Origin: JAVZLH01 sp049700435
GTDB lineage: Archaea > Thermoproteota > Bathyarchaeia > Bathyarchaeales > Bathycorpusculaceae
Assembly: GCA_049700435.1 (NCBI GenBank)
Contig: JBNAVK010000020.1
Span: 1-24,870, forward strand
Direction: 5' to 3'
DNA length: 24,870 nucleotides
Below, piece after piece: positions 16,622 to 24,459 of the stretch (positions are counted from its first letter, which is position 1; every line of letters starts with the position of its first letter). Both the position numbers and the translations under genes were made by a program. The notes under the pieces were generated by a model. The model was not told the DNA's origin. It saw only the letters and a program-made list of their open reading frames with translations, and searched no databases.

Positions 16622-17785
16622 TTGGAGTTTGAATTTTCTAAGAGGGTTAAGGCTCTTCCGCCTTACCTATTCGCTAGGATGGAGGAAGTTATCCGAAAGA
16701 AACAGCAGAACGGCGCAGACATCATATCGCTTGGCATCGGAGACCCAGATTTGCCCCCGCCAAAATTCATACTTGACGCCCTCAAAGAGGAGGCAAGCAA
16801 CCCGCGAAATCATGGCTACTCCTCAAGCATCGGCGAATACGAGTTCAGATTGGCGGTTGCAGAATGGTATAAACATCGGTTCGGCGTGGACTTAGACCCG
16901 GAAAAAGAGGTAATAGCCCTCATAGGCTCAAAAGAGGGACTAAGCAACCTTGCAAGAGCATTCGTCAATGAAGGAGACCGCGTCCTCGTTCCAGATCCCG
17001 CGTATCCTGTTTACGCCAATGGAGGGACAATTTTAAGCGGAGGAAAACCCGTGTACGTTCCGCTGCTTGAGGAAAGGCAGTGGTTGCCAGCCCTTGAAGA
17101 CATAAACCCAAAAGGAGCTAAGATGCTTTATCTTAACTACCCAAACAACCCCACAGGAGCCGTAGCAACAATCAAAGAATTTAAAGAGTTTGTAGACTTC
17201 GCATTAGAAAACAAAATAATACTTTGCTACGACAACGCCTATTCAGAAATAACGTTCCAAGATTACAGAGCGCCAAGCATACTCCAAATAGACGAAGCAA
17301 AGGAAGTGGCAATTGAAATAAACTCCTGTTCAAAAGCATTCAACATGACCGGTGACAGAATAGCCTTCGCAGCCGGCAACAGAAAACTTGTTGAAGGACT
17401 TGCAAAAGTAAAATCGCAAATTGATTCTGGCTCGCCAAAATACGTTCAGAAAGTGGCGGCTAAAGCATTAAGAACATACAAAGGCTCAGAACCGCCACAA
17501 TACATTGTCGAGAGAAACAAAATTTACGAAAAAAGGGCGCTGCTCCTCGTTAAAGAACTAACTTCCTTAGGTTTAGAATGCGAGATGCCTAAGGCAACTT
17601 TTTATGTTTGGGCTAAATGCGGCGGAAGCTCCATGGAATTCGTCGAGAAAATGTTAAGTGTAAATGTTGCGGCAACTCCTGGTGTTGGATTTGGCAGGCA
17701 TGGTGAGGGTTACATAAGATTTGCAGTGACTTGTCAAGAAGAGAGGATTAAAGAGGCTTGTGAGCGATTAAGGAAAATCCTTTAA
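16622..17785 (+). CDS. dapL: LL-diaminopimelate aminotransferase
   Basis: PLP class I/II aminotransferase that converts tetrahydrodipicolinate directly to LL-diaminopimelate, bypassing the acylated intermediates. The 387-aa protein has NYPNNPTGA, YDNAYSEI and the PLP lysine Lys238 in SCSKAFNMTGDR. SLGIGDPDLPPP and HGYSSSIGEYEFR at the N-terminus fit the archaeal/bacterial DapL group. Many related aminotransferases look alike, but no dapD or dapE gene is present and the gene closes the dap operon, which settles the role well. TTG 16622 follows GAGG and AGGA elements. Its stop TAA interlocks with the pheA stop on the other strand. Confidence 0.92.
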   Translation: MEFEFSKRVKALPPYLFARMEEVIRKKQQNGADIISLGIGDPDLPPPKFILDALKEEASNPRNHGYSSSIGEYEFRLAVAEWYKHRFGVDLDPEKEVIALIGSKEGLSNLARAFVNEGDRVLVPDPAYPVYANGGTILSGGKPVYVPLLEERQWLPALEDINPKGAKMLYLNYPNNPTGAVATIKEFKEFVDFALENKIILCYDNAYSEITFQDYRAPSILQIDEAKEVAIEINSCSKAFNMTGDRIAFAAGNRKLVEGLAKVKSQIDSGSPKYVQKVAAKALRTYKGSEPPQYIVERNKIYEKRALLLVKELTSLGLECEMPKATFYVWAKCGGSSMEFVEKMLSVNVAATPGVGFGRHGEGYIRFAVTCQEERIKEACERLRKIL

Positions 17786-18630
17786 CATTTATTCTCGACT
17801 AAGCTTGCTTTCGGATAAGACCCCAAAATTTTAATGAAAACAGTTTTGTCACGCAACCCTTCCAAAGCTTCTTTATATTTCGGCTCAGTCCAATGACCCT
17901 CAAAGTCAAGGTAAAAATTGTATTCCCAAGGCTTCCGTTTTGTAGGTCGCGACTCGATTTTTGTTAGGTTAATTTCCCGCGATGCAAACTCCTCTAAGGC
18001 TTTGTAAAGCGCTCCTGGAAGGTGCTTAACTGAAAAAATTATCGAGGTTTTATCGTTTCCTGAAGGCGGAACCTCGTTTTTGGAAAGGACAAAGAAGCGA
18101 GTGTAATTGTCTGGATTGTCTGATATGTTTCTTCTCAGAATTTTCATTCCGTAGATTTGGGCTGCTCTTTCACTGGCAATCGCCGCAGCGTCGGTGACTC
18201 CCTGTTCTTTGATTAGTTTAACGCTGCCAGCCGTGTCGTAAGTTGGAATTGGCTTGTAGCCCGACTTTTCTAAGAAGTTTATGCATTGCCCCAAGGCTTG
18301 AGGATGTGAATAAACGACTTTTATGGAATCTAATGTGGCGTTGAAGTTTGCTATTAGGCAATGTTCTATTTTTAGGATTATTTCGCCGCACACTTTGAGG
18401 TCATATTCCATGAACAAATCGTAAACTTGGTTTACACTTCCTTCTATGGAGTTTTCCACGGGAACTACACCATAATCCACTTCGCCAACGTCAACGCTTC
18501 TGAAAACGTCGGAGAAAAGCTTGCATGGCTTAACCTGGACATTGGAGCCAAAATGTTTGTAGACGGCTAACTCGCTGTATGCGCCTATCTCGCCTTGAAA
18601 GGCGATTTTTAGCTGTTTTGAATTTTTCAC
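17782..18630 (-). CDS. pheA: Prephenate dehydratase
   Basis: Converts prephenate to phenylpyruvate in phenylalanine synthesis. It is 282 aa and monofunctional: no chorismate mutase domain is fused. The periplasmic-binding-like catalytic domain (about 7-185) has VPVENSIEGSV and the catalytic Thr177-Arg178-Phe179. The ACT domain (about 195-275) keeps GAL (206-208) and ESRP (226-229), the phenylalanine-binding motifs, so feedback inhibition is expected. GTG 18630 is the best start; its ribosome site (GAGGG about 11 nt away) is weak. It is divergent from the leuA-type gene across 180 bp and convergent with dapL. It is the only aromatic-pathway gene seen here. Confidence 0.96.
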   Translation of the reverse strand: MKNSKQLKIAFQGEIGAYSELAVYKHFGSNVQVKPCKLFSDVFRSVDVGEVDYGVVPVENSIEGSVNQVYDLFMEYDLKVCGEIILKIEHCLIANFNATLDSIKVVYSHPQALGQCINFLEKSGYKPIPTYDTAGSVKLIKEQGVTDAAAIASERAAQIYGMKILRRNISDNPDNYTRFFVLSKNEVPPSGNDKTSIIFSVKHLPGALYKALEEFASREINLTKIESRPTKRKPWEYNFYLDFEGHWTEPKYKEALEGLRDKTVFIKILGSYPKASLVENKC

Positions 18631-18752
18631 GATACGACATCCCTCAAGTCAATCAGTAGGCTCTTAGATTGTTAACGAGTTTTGAACCTTGTTGTTTTGC
18701 AATGTTGCCTATCAATTTCACGCTCTCTTATATTTCTATCTCTATTCAGCTG

Positions 18753-18785
18753 CTACATAGAAAAGTTTTAATATTACACATGTAG
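18753..18785. promoter_or_regulatory. Promoter of the leucine/ilv block with a 6-bp inverted repeat flanking its TATA box
   Basis: AAGTTTTAATATT (about 18762-18774) is a TATA-like box; +25 falls near 18797, shortly before the GAGGG ribosome site at 18800-18804. CTACAT (18753-18758) and ATGTAG (18780-18785) form a perfect inverted repeat on either side of the box, where a bound dimer would block initiation. The rest of the 18631-18810 gap must also hold the pheA promoter; ATATAAGAG on the minus strand near 18728-18736 is a candidate. I see nothing else there. Confidence 0.45.
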
Positions 18786-18810
18786 TATTGCTTTGGTGCG
18801 AGGGCTAAAA

Positions 18811-20365
18811 ATGAGGTATTGCTTTATCGAATAACTTCAAAAACAAAATTAGATTTTTTGACACAACGCTCAGAGACGGCGAACAAACACCCGGAGTTTC
18901 CCTAACACCCGAAGAAAAACTTGAGATAGCTAAAAAACTAGACGAGATTGGTGTAGACGCTATTGAAGCTGGTTTTGCAGCAGCCTCAAAAGGAGAATTT
19001 GAAGCAATAAAGCTGATTGCAAAAGAAAACCTTAATGCGGATGTCTTCAGTTTCGCAAGAGGAGATAAAAGCGACATCGACGCAGTCATAGAAAGCGATG
19101 CAAACGCTGTTTTCCTGGTGATACCAGCTTCGGACAGACACCTTAAATGCAAATTCGGAAAAACAAGAAACGAAATATTAGAGCTCGTGGAGGAATGTGT
19201 TCAATACGCGAAAGCCCATGGCTTAAAAGTAGAGTTCGGAGCCGAAGACGCAACTAGAAGCGACTTTTCATTTTTAAAAGAGTTTATTGCTACTGGCATC
19301 CGCGCTGGGGCAGATTTGGTTTCTCCATGCGACACTGTTGGAACACTTACCCCAGAAAGAGCTTACGCTTTCTTCTCAGACTTAGTAAAGGAGTTTCCAG
19401 ACACGCCTTTTAGCGTTCACTGCCACGACGACTTTGGAATGGCAACGGCAAACTCCATAGCAGCCTTAATGGCTGGCGCAACAGAAGTTCATACAACCAT
19501 AAACGGCATAGGAGAAAGGGCTGGAAACACCGCTTTAGAAGAGGTAGCAGTTGCGTTAAAGCTTCTATACAACATGGATGTCTCCGTCAAACTGGATAGG
19601 TTATACGATGTTTCGATGCTTGTTTCAAGATTAGTTGGAGTTCCAGTTCAGCCCAACAAGGCCATTGTAGGCGAAAACGCTTTTGCTCATGAGTCAGGCA
19701 TACATACACACGCCATTTTGGAAGACCCCTTAACCTACGAGCCGATTCCGCCAGAGATTGTCGGGCGCACGAGAAGACTTGTCGTTGGTAAACATGCAGG
19801 GTCAAAAGGTATTAAAGCGGTTCTCAACGAGATGGGCATATACCCAGACGAAAGGCAGTTGAAAGAGATATTCCTCAAAGTCAAAGCACTGGGCGATAAA
19901 GGAAAGAGGGTGACAGACGCCGACTTAAAGGCGATAGCTGAATCTATCATGAACCTTCCAAAGTATACACCGTTCAAACTTAAGGAATTAACTGTTGTAA
20001 CTGGAAATAAAGTAACGCCAACAGCTTCTGTTAAACTCAACTTTAAGGGTGAAACTGTCGTGGGCGCAGCTACGGGCATCGGACCCGTGGATGCAGCGAT
20101 TAACGCCGTGCGAAAAGCAGTTTCCATGGTTGAGCCTATAAAGCTTGATGAGTATCATGTGAAATCAATTACCGGCGGAACCGACGCCGTAGTTGAGGTT
20201 ATTATGCGCCTAAGCAAAGGAGACAAAACAGCGGCAGTTCTCGGAATTCATGGAGACATAGTTATGGCAAGCGTGGAAGCCATGCTGAGCGGAATGAACA
20301 CGCTGTTGACAAACAATGAGGCGCAGATGGATTATTCAAAAATCTACATAAAAGCTAGGAGGTGA
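18811..20365 (+). CDS. leuA: 2-isopropylmalate synthase-type enzyme; 5' end apparently frameshifted
   Basis: Claisen condensation of acetyl-CoA with a 2-oxo acid, most likely 2-oxoisovalerate to 2-isopropylmalate (leucine); citramalate or homocitrate synthase activity is possible. Catalytic and metal motifs are complete: FFDTTLRDGEQTPG at the N-terminus, HCHDDFGMATANS, and NGIGERAGNTALEEV. The C-terminal 130 residues form the LeuA regulatory domain, so feedback by leucine is expected. The conserved N-terminus is encoded well before the first in-frame ATG/GTG/TTG, yet a stop at 18812-18814 leaves no canonical start. ATG 18811 has a fine GAGGG ribosome site but is one frame off and meets TAA at 18832. 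Removing one T at 18819-18820 would join it perfectly and give 517 aa. The coordinates given assume that joined frame; the continuous in-frame part is 18815-20365. Confidence 0.9.
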
Positions 20366-20370
20366 CATGC

Positions 20371-21048
20371 GTGCGTGAAAAATTTAGTCGCGCGCAAAAA
20401 TCAAAAAAAGGAAGAGCGTTAGAAGTTTACGGATTAGATAGAATCTCCAGAGAGTCAGCAAAACCGAGTCGCCAAAACGACGCCGCCATTGAGGTAGAAG
20501 GATTCGTTAATGTAAGCAAAGTTCTTCAATCAGAGGGGGAAACGGATTTTCGAAAGAAAATTGAGGCAGTTATGGAAGTGCTGGAGGCTCTGGCCAAAAA
20601 ATGCATAACCATGAAACAGCTTAATTTACTTTCTAAAATAGAGGAAAATGAAGGTTTATTATACTATAGGCTTGTTGACAAAGTTTCTCAAGAGCAGAAG
20701 TTGCCAAAATCAACAGTTAGATGGAATTTAACGAAGCTTAGAGAAGCGGGATTGATAGTTGCAGGCGACAAAAAGAGTAAAGGAGTGCCTGTGGAACTGA
20801 CTGAAAAAGGCAGGATAGCGTTGTTAGCCATTAGCAAACGAAAAGAAGTGTTTGTGGGCAACTTTCTTTGCCCAAAACCTTTATCTAATGTAAAACCACC
20901 AGTCTACAGCGGTTCGAGAACCCAAACCAACAACAAACGCGGGGAAAAATCGGCATTGAAAAATGCAAGAAACAAAGCTGAAAAAGATTATGCTAAAGAA
21001 AAGTTAGAACTGTCTTTCTGGTATGAAACGAGACCGGAAGGACCTTGA
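20371..21048 (+). CDS. Uncharacterised winged-helix DNA-binding protein in the leucine/ilv block
   Basis: A 225-aa protein whose family I do not recognise. The middle (about residues 65-150) looks like a winged helix: a helical lead-in VMEVLEALAKKCITMKQL, then LPKSTVRWNLTKLREAGLIV as turn and recognition helix, and GVPVELTEKGRIALLAI as the wing and following helix. The first 60 residues and the last 65 are rich in Lys, Arg, Asn and Ser and look disordered. No ligand-binding, membrane or enzymatic motif is visible. I chose GTG 20371 since a full-strength GGAGGTGA (20358-20365) lies 5 nt ahead; GTG 20362 is inside that ribosome site. That site overlaps the leuA-type stop, so the two genes are co-transcribed and probably coupled. 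A regulator of branched-chain amino-acid genes is the natural guess, by position only. Confidence 0.72.
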   Translation: MREKFSRAQKSKKGRALEVYGLDRISRESAKPSRQNDAAIEVEGFVNVSKVLQSEGETDFRKKIEAVMEVLEALAKKCITMKQLNLLSKIEENEGLLYYRLVDKVSQEQKLPKSTVRWNLTKLREAGLIVAGDKKSKGVPVELTEKGRIALLAISKRKEVFVGNFLCPKPLSNVKPPVYSGSRTQTNNKRGEKSALKNARNKAEKDYAKEKLELSFWYETRPEGP

Positions 21049-21224
21049 ACAAGTGTTTATGGAGGAAGTGTGATGAGGGATAGAGTTCTCCGGAGGAATC
21101 GATGGATTCACGGCTCAAGCTAAGCCGCAAATTCCAGAACGTGTAGACAGTCAGTCACTCGTTCTTGCCGGAACCTTTTGCAAAATCGCCTATTCACATT
21201 TTGTATCTTCAGTGAGGGTTGACA
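21049..21224 (+). promoter_or_regulatory. Structured 176-nt leader before ilvB
   Basis: The only sizeable gap inside the leucine/ilv block. Two strong ribosome sites precede overlapping micro-frames: ATG 21073 (16 codons, stop 21121-21123) after GGAGG, and ATG 21102 (14 codons, stop 21144-21146) after GGAGG. Neither is rich in Leu, Ile or Val. A short hairpin CGGCT/AGCCG spans 21111-21127. A better one spans 21136-21165: AGAACG pairs with CGTTCT, then GT with AC, then GAC with GTC around a 5-nt loop, 11 pairs in all with one mismatch and one bulge. TTCC (21132-21135) and GGAA (21170-21173) could extend it, and a TTTT follows at 21176-21179. No convincing TATA box is seen. Confidence 0.4.
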
Positions 21225-22904
21225 ATGGAGGTTATGACCGGAGCTGAAGCTCTCGTAAAAGCCCTAAAAGAACAAGGCGTTGAAACAATTTTCGGCATAC
21301 CAGGAGGGGCTATTCTAGACGTTTACAATGCCCTATGCGACTCAAGTATTAGGCATATTTTAATGAGACATGAGCAATGTGCAGCTCACGCGGCAGATGG
21401 GTACGCCCGCGCGTTAGGGCGAGTTGGAGTTTGCATGGCTACTTCGGGACCTGGCGCAACAAACTTGGTGACTGGCATAGCTAATGCCTACATGGATTCG
21501 TCTCCGATAGTTGCGTTTACAGGTCAGGTTCCAACAGCGTACATAGGTAAGGATGCTTTCCAAGAGGCAGATATTATTGGCATAACCAACCCTATAACCA
21601 AACATAATTTCCAAGTGAAAACTCCTTCAGAAATTCCTTCAGTGATTAAAAAGGCATTCTTTATCGCCCATTCTGGAAGACCAGGTCCAGTTTTGGTGGA
21701 TCTTCCAAAGAACGTTCAAGCAAGTTCAGCCAAGGTTGATTTCAGCAATGATATTAAGATTCTTGGTTACCGCCCAAAATATGATCCTCATCCGTTGCAG
21801 GTTAAGAAGGCTGTTGAGCTGCTTTCGCAGGCTGAGAGGCCTATGATAGTTGCTGGAGGCGGAGTTATAGCCTCTAACGCTTCAGAAGAGCTTGTAGCGC
21901 TTGCGGAGCTTCTTTTGGCGCCGGTTGCAACCACGCTTATGGGTAAGGGTTGCATTCCAGAAAATCATCCTTTGGCAACTGGAATGATGGGGATGCACGG
22001 CACGGTTGCGTCGAACCGCTTAATTCAAGAGGCAGACGTCATCCTTGCGGTTGGCATGAGGTTTTCAGACAGGACAACTGGCAGGATAGACGAGTTTTGC
22101 AAAGACGTGAAAATCATACACGTTGACGTAGACTCGGCGGAGATAGGTAAAAACGTTGAAGTTGACGTGCCGATAGTGTCTGATGCCAAGCGTGCACTAA
22201 ATGAAATCCGTAAACTGCTTCAAGAAAACTTCAAAAATAAAGAGCGCTCTGTTTGGATGGCTAAACTTAAGGAACTAAAGGAACAGCTTGAGGATAAGGC
22301 GAATTGTGCAGAAGGCATAAAACCGCCTAAGTTGATGGTTGAAATTCGCAAAATGCTTCCTGAAAACGCCATAGTAACAACCGAGGTTGGTCAAAACCAG
22401 ATGTGGGCTGCGCTTTATTTAAAGACCTACAAGCCGAGAACATTCATATCATCTGGCGGGCTTGGGACAATGGGTTTCGGATTTCCAGCCGCAATAGGCG
22501 CAAAAGTAGCCTGCCCAGATGTCCCTGTAGTTGACATTGCTGGAGATGGCAGTTTCATAATGACTGAACAAGACCTCGCAACTTCAGTTTCTGAGCAAAT
22601 CCCAGTAATCGTTGTCATTTTGAATAATTCGATGCTCGGCATGGTTGCCCAGTGGCAGAGACTCTTCTATAAAAGGCGGTATTTTGCGGTTAACTTGGGC
22701 AAAGTTCCCGACTTCGTGAAGTTGGCAGAAGCTTATGGCGCGCAAGGTTTCCGCGTTCAATCAATGGAAGAATTTTCCTCAGTTTTTAAAAACGCGTTGA
22801 AAAGCGATGTCACAACCGTTATAGATGTGCCTATTCACCCTGAAGAAAACGTTTTTCCAATGGTGCCAGCTGGAAAGGGATTAAAAGATATGATGTGGGA
22901 GTGA
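21225..22904 (+). CDS. ilvB: Acetolactate synthase large subunit
   Basis: Thiamine-diphosphate enzyme forming acetolactate or acetohydroxybutyrate, the first common step to valine, leucine and isoleucine. It is 559 aa. Glu50 (in RHEQCAAHAADGYAR) is the residue that activates the cofactor. The ThDP/metal motif begins at AGDGSFIMTEQDLATS and ends in ILNNSMLGMV. FGFPAAIGAK and the RLFYKRRYFAVNLG loop also fit anabolic AHAS. I chose ATG 21225, which has GAGGG 6 nt ahead; TTG 21219 is in frame but sits in the spacer. The 3' end overlaps the ilvN start region by a few nt. Confidence 0.96.
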   Translation: MEVMTGAEALVKALKEQGVETIFGIPGGAILDVYNALCDSSIRHILMRHEQCAAHAADGYARALGRVGVCMATSGPGATNLVTGIANAYMDSSPIVAFTGQVPTAYIGKDAFQEADIIGITNPITKHNFQVKTPSEIPSVIKKAFFIAHSGRPGPVLVDLPKNVQASSAKVDFSNDIKILGYRPKYDPHPLQVKKAVELLSQAERPMIVAGGGVIASNASEELVALAELLLAPVATTLMGKGCIPENHPLATGMMGMHGTVASNRLIQEADVILAVGMRFSDRTTGRIDEFCKDVKIIHVDVDSAEIGKNVEVDVPIVSDAKRALNEIRKLLQENFKNKERSVWMAKLKELKEQLEDKANCAEGIKPPKLMVEIRKMLPENAIVTTEVGQNQMWAALYLKTYKPRTFISSGGLGTMGFGFPAAIGAKVACPDVPVVDIAGDGSFIMTEQDLATSVSEQIPVIVVILNNSMLGMVAQWQRLFYKRRYFAVNLGKVPDFVKLAEAYGAQGFRVQSMEEFSSVFKNALKSDVTTVIDVPIHPEENVFPMVPAGKGLKDMMWE

Positions 22905-23446
22905 AAAAGTTGGAAAATGAAAATCAAGGACAACGTTATGTCATCGGCGCAATAGTTGAACATCAACCGGGAGTGTTGTTCAGAGTTACAAACATGATTA
23001 GGCGAAGAGGGTTCAACATACAAAGCATATCGGTTGGCTTAACGGAAAGAAAAGAAATTGCAAGAATAACATTGATTGTTAACGGAGACAAAAGAATTGT
23101 GGAGCAGGTTATTAAACAACTGAACAAGCTTGTTGAAGTAATAAAAGTAAGCATAATAAACCCTGAGCGGGCGGTTGTCCGCGAACTCGCTTTGATAAAA
23201 GTTAACGCTCCGAAGGGCGCTAAGTCAGAGATAATTAACTACGCTAAAATCTTCAAGGGTCACATAGTTGATGCCTCACCAAAATCCTTAATTGTAGAAG
23301 TTACCGGCGATTCTGACAAAATTGACGCTTTCATAGAGCTTTTAAAGCCTCATGGAATTAGAGAAGTGGCTAGAACGGGCATAACTGCTCTTTCAAGAGG
23401 AATAGAATCCGTTAATAATAAAAGTGAAGGAGGGGGAACTCTGTGA
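22901..23446 (+). CDS. ilvN: Acetolactate synthase small (regulatory) subunit
   Basis: Regulatory partner of IlvB that stimulates the enzyme and gives valine feedback in homologues. It is about 181 aa. The N-terminal ACT domain is clear: VIGAIVEHQPGVLFRVTNMIRRRGFNIQSISVG, followed by ARITLIVNGD. The C-terminal half (from ELALIKVNAP) is the second, ACT-like domain of the long form. The start is ambiguous among GTG 22895, GTG 22901 and TTG 22910; I prefer 22901 as it makes the same GTGA stop/start overlap with ilvB that is seen at argG/argH and ilvN/ilvC. TTG 22910 has the best-spaced GGAG. Confidence 0.96.
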   Translation: MKKLENENQGQRYVIGAIVEHQPGVLFRVTNMIRRRGFNIQSISVGLTERKEIARITLIVNGDKRIVEQVIKQLNKLVEVIKVSIINPERAVVRELALIKVNAPKGAKSEIINYAKIFKGHIVDASPKSLIVEVTGDSDKIDAFIELLKPHGIREVARTGITALSRGIESVNNKSEGGGTL

Positions 23447-24432
23447 AAAAAGTGTATTACGATTCAGACGCAAATCTAGACTGGCTAAAAGGCAAAAACT
23501 TGGCTGTAATAGGGTATGGAAGTCAAGGAGAAGCACAAGCGAAAAACCTCAGGGATTCTGGTTTAAACGTGGTCATCGGCGTTAGGCGAAATGGAGAATC
23601 GTGGAAAAGGGCAGAAAAAGACGGCTTTGAAGCTTACGAGATTTCAGAGGCGGCGAAGAAGGGCGATATCATATTACTCCTAATTCCAGACACCTCCCAG
23701 CCAGACACCTACAAAGACTCAATAGCTCCCTATCTAACTGAAGGAAAAACTATAGACTTTGCACACGGCTTCAACATTCACTTTAAACAAATAATTCCAC
23801 CGAAAAACGTCGACGTCATTATGGTGGCGCCCAAAAGCCCTGGACCAAGAGTGAGAGAAACTTACCTAAGCGGCTTCGGCGTTCCAGCACTTATAGCCGT
23901 ATACCAAAACCCAACTGGACACGCAAAAGAAACAGCCTTAGCAATTTCAAAAGGACTTGGATGCACAAGAGCCGGCGTGTTGGAAACAACGTTTAAAGAT
24001 GAAACTGAAAGCGACTTGATAGGCGAGCAAACAGTGCTCATCGGAGGATTAATCGAGCTTATAAAGAAGGGTTTTGAGGTTCTGGTTGAAGCTGGCTATC
24101 CGCCGGAACTCGCCTATTTTGAAGCTTGCAACGAGGCAAAACTGATAATGGACCTAATCTATCAGAGGGGAATAACTGGAATGTTAAAGGCTGTTTCGGA
24201 CACTGCAAAATACGGCGGCTTAACCGTTGGACCAAAAGTCTTAGATGAAAACGTTAAAGAAAACATGAAAAAAGCCGCTGAAAACGTTAAAAACGGAAAA
24301 TTCGCCAAAGAATGGATAGAAGAGCATAGAAACGGCGAGAAAAAACTGAAAGCTCTAATGAAAGAAATGGAAAACCACGAAATAGAGCGTGTAGGCAAGT
24401 TCCTAAGAAAAATGGCTGGCATAGAAAAGTAA
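23443..24432 (+). CDS. ilvC: Ketol-acid reductoisomerase, class I
   Basis: Isomerises and reduces acetolactate to dihydroxyisovalerate with NAD(P)H and magnesium. The 329-aa length fits the short class I form with one knotted domain. The Rossmann loop GYGSQGEAQAKNLRDSG lies near residue 24, followed by the cofactor-selecting stretch IGVRRNGESW. AHGFNIHFKQI, MVAPKSPGPRVRE, and DETESDLIGEQTVLIGG with the metal-binding acidic residues are all present. The GTG start overlaps the ilvN stop as GTGA after GGAGGGGGA. A leuC-type gene begins 27 nt downstream. Confidence 0.98.
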   Translation: MKKVYYDSDANLDWLKGKNLAVIGYGSQGEAQAKNLRDSGLNVVIGVRRNGESWKRAEKDGFEAYEISEAAKKGDIILLLIPDTSQPDTYKDSIAPYLTEGKTIDFAHGFNIHFKQIIPPKNVDVIMVAPKSPGPRVRETYLSGFGVPALIAVYQNPTGHAKETALAISKGLGCTRAGVLETTFKDETESDLIGEQTVLIGGLIELIKKGFEVLVEAGYPPELAYFEACNEAKLIMDLIYQRGITGMLKAVSDTAKYGGLTVGPKVLDENVKENMKKAAENVKNGKFAKEWIEEHRNGEKKLKALMKEMENHEIERVGKFLRKMAGIEK

Positions 24433-24459
24433 AACTCTAACGTCAAAATTTTCTGGAAG

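Noticed and set aside
18811..18834. Leader peptide of 7 codons before the leuA-type gene
   Set aside because: It has no leucine codon, and a single-base shift that makes it the true N-terminus of the enzyme is simpler.
19118..20365. Start of the leuA-type gene at 19118
   Set aside because: This would remove the catalytic RDGEQ motif and about 100 conserved residues that are clearly encoded upstream.
21073..21146. Two micro-frames as genuine genes
   Set aside because: Only 16 and 14 codons, overlapping, no known counterpart; listed as part of the leader only.
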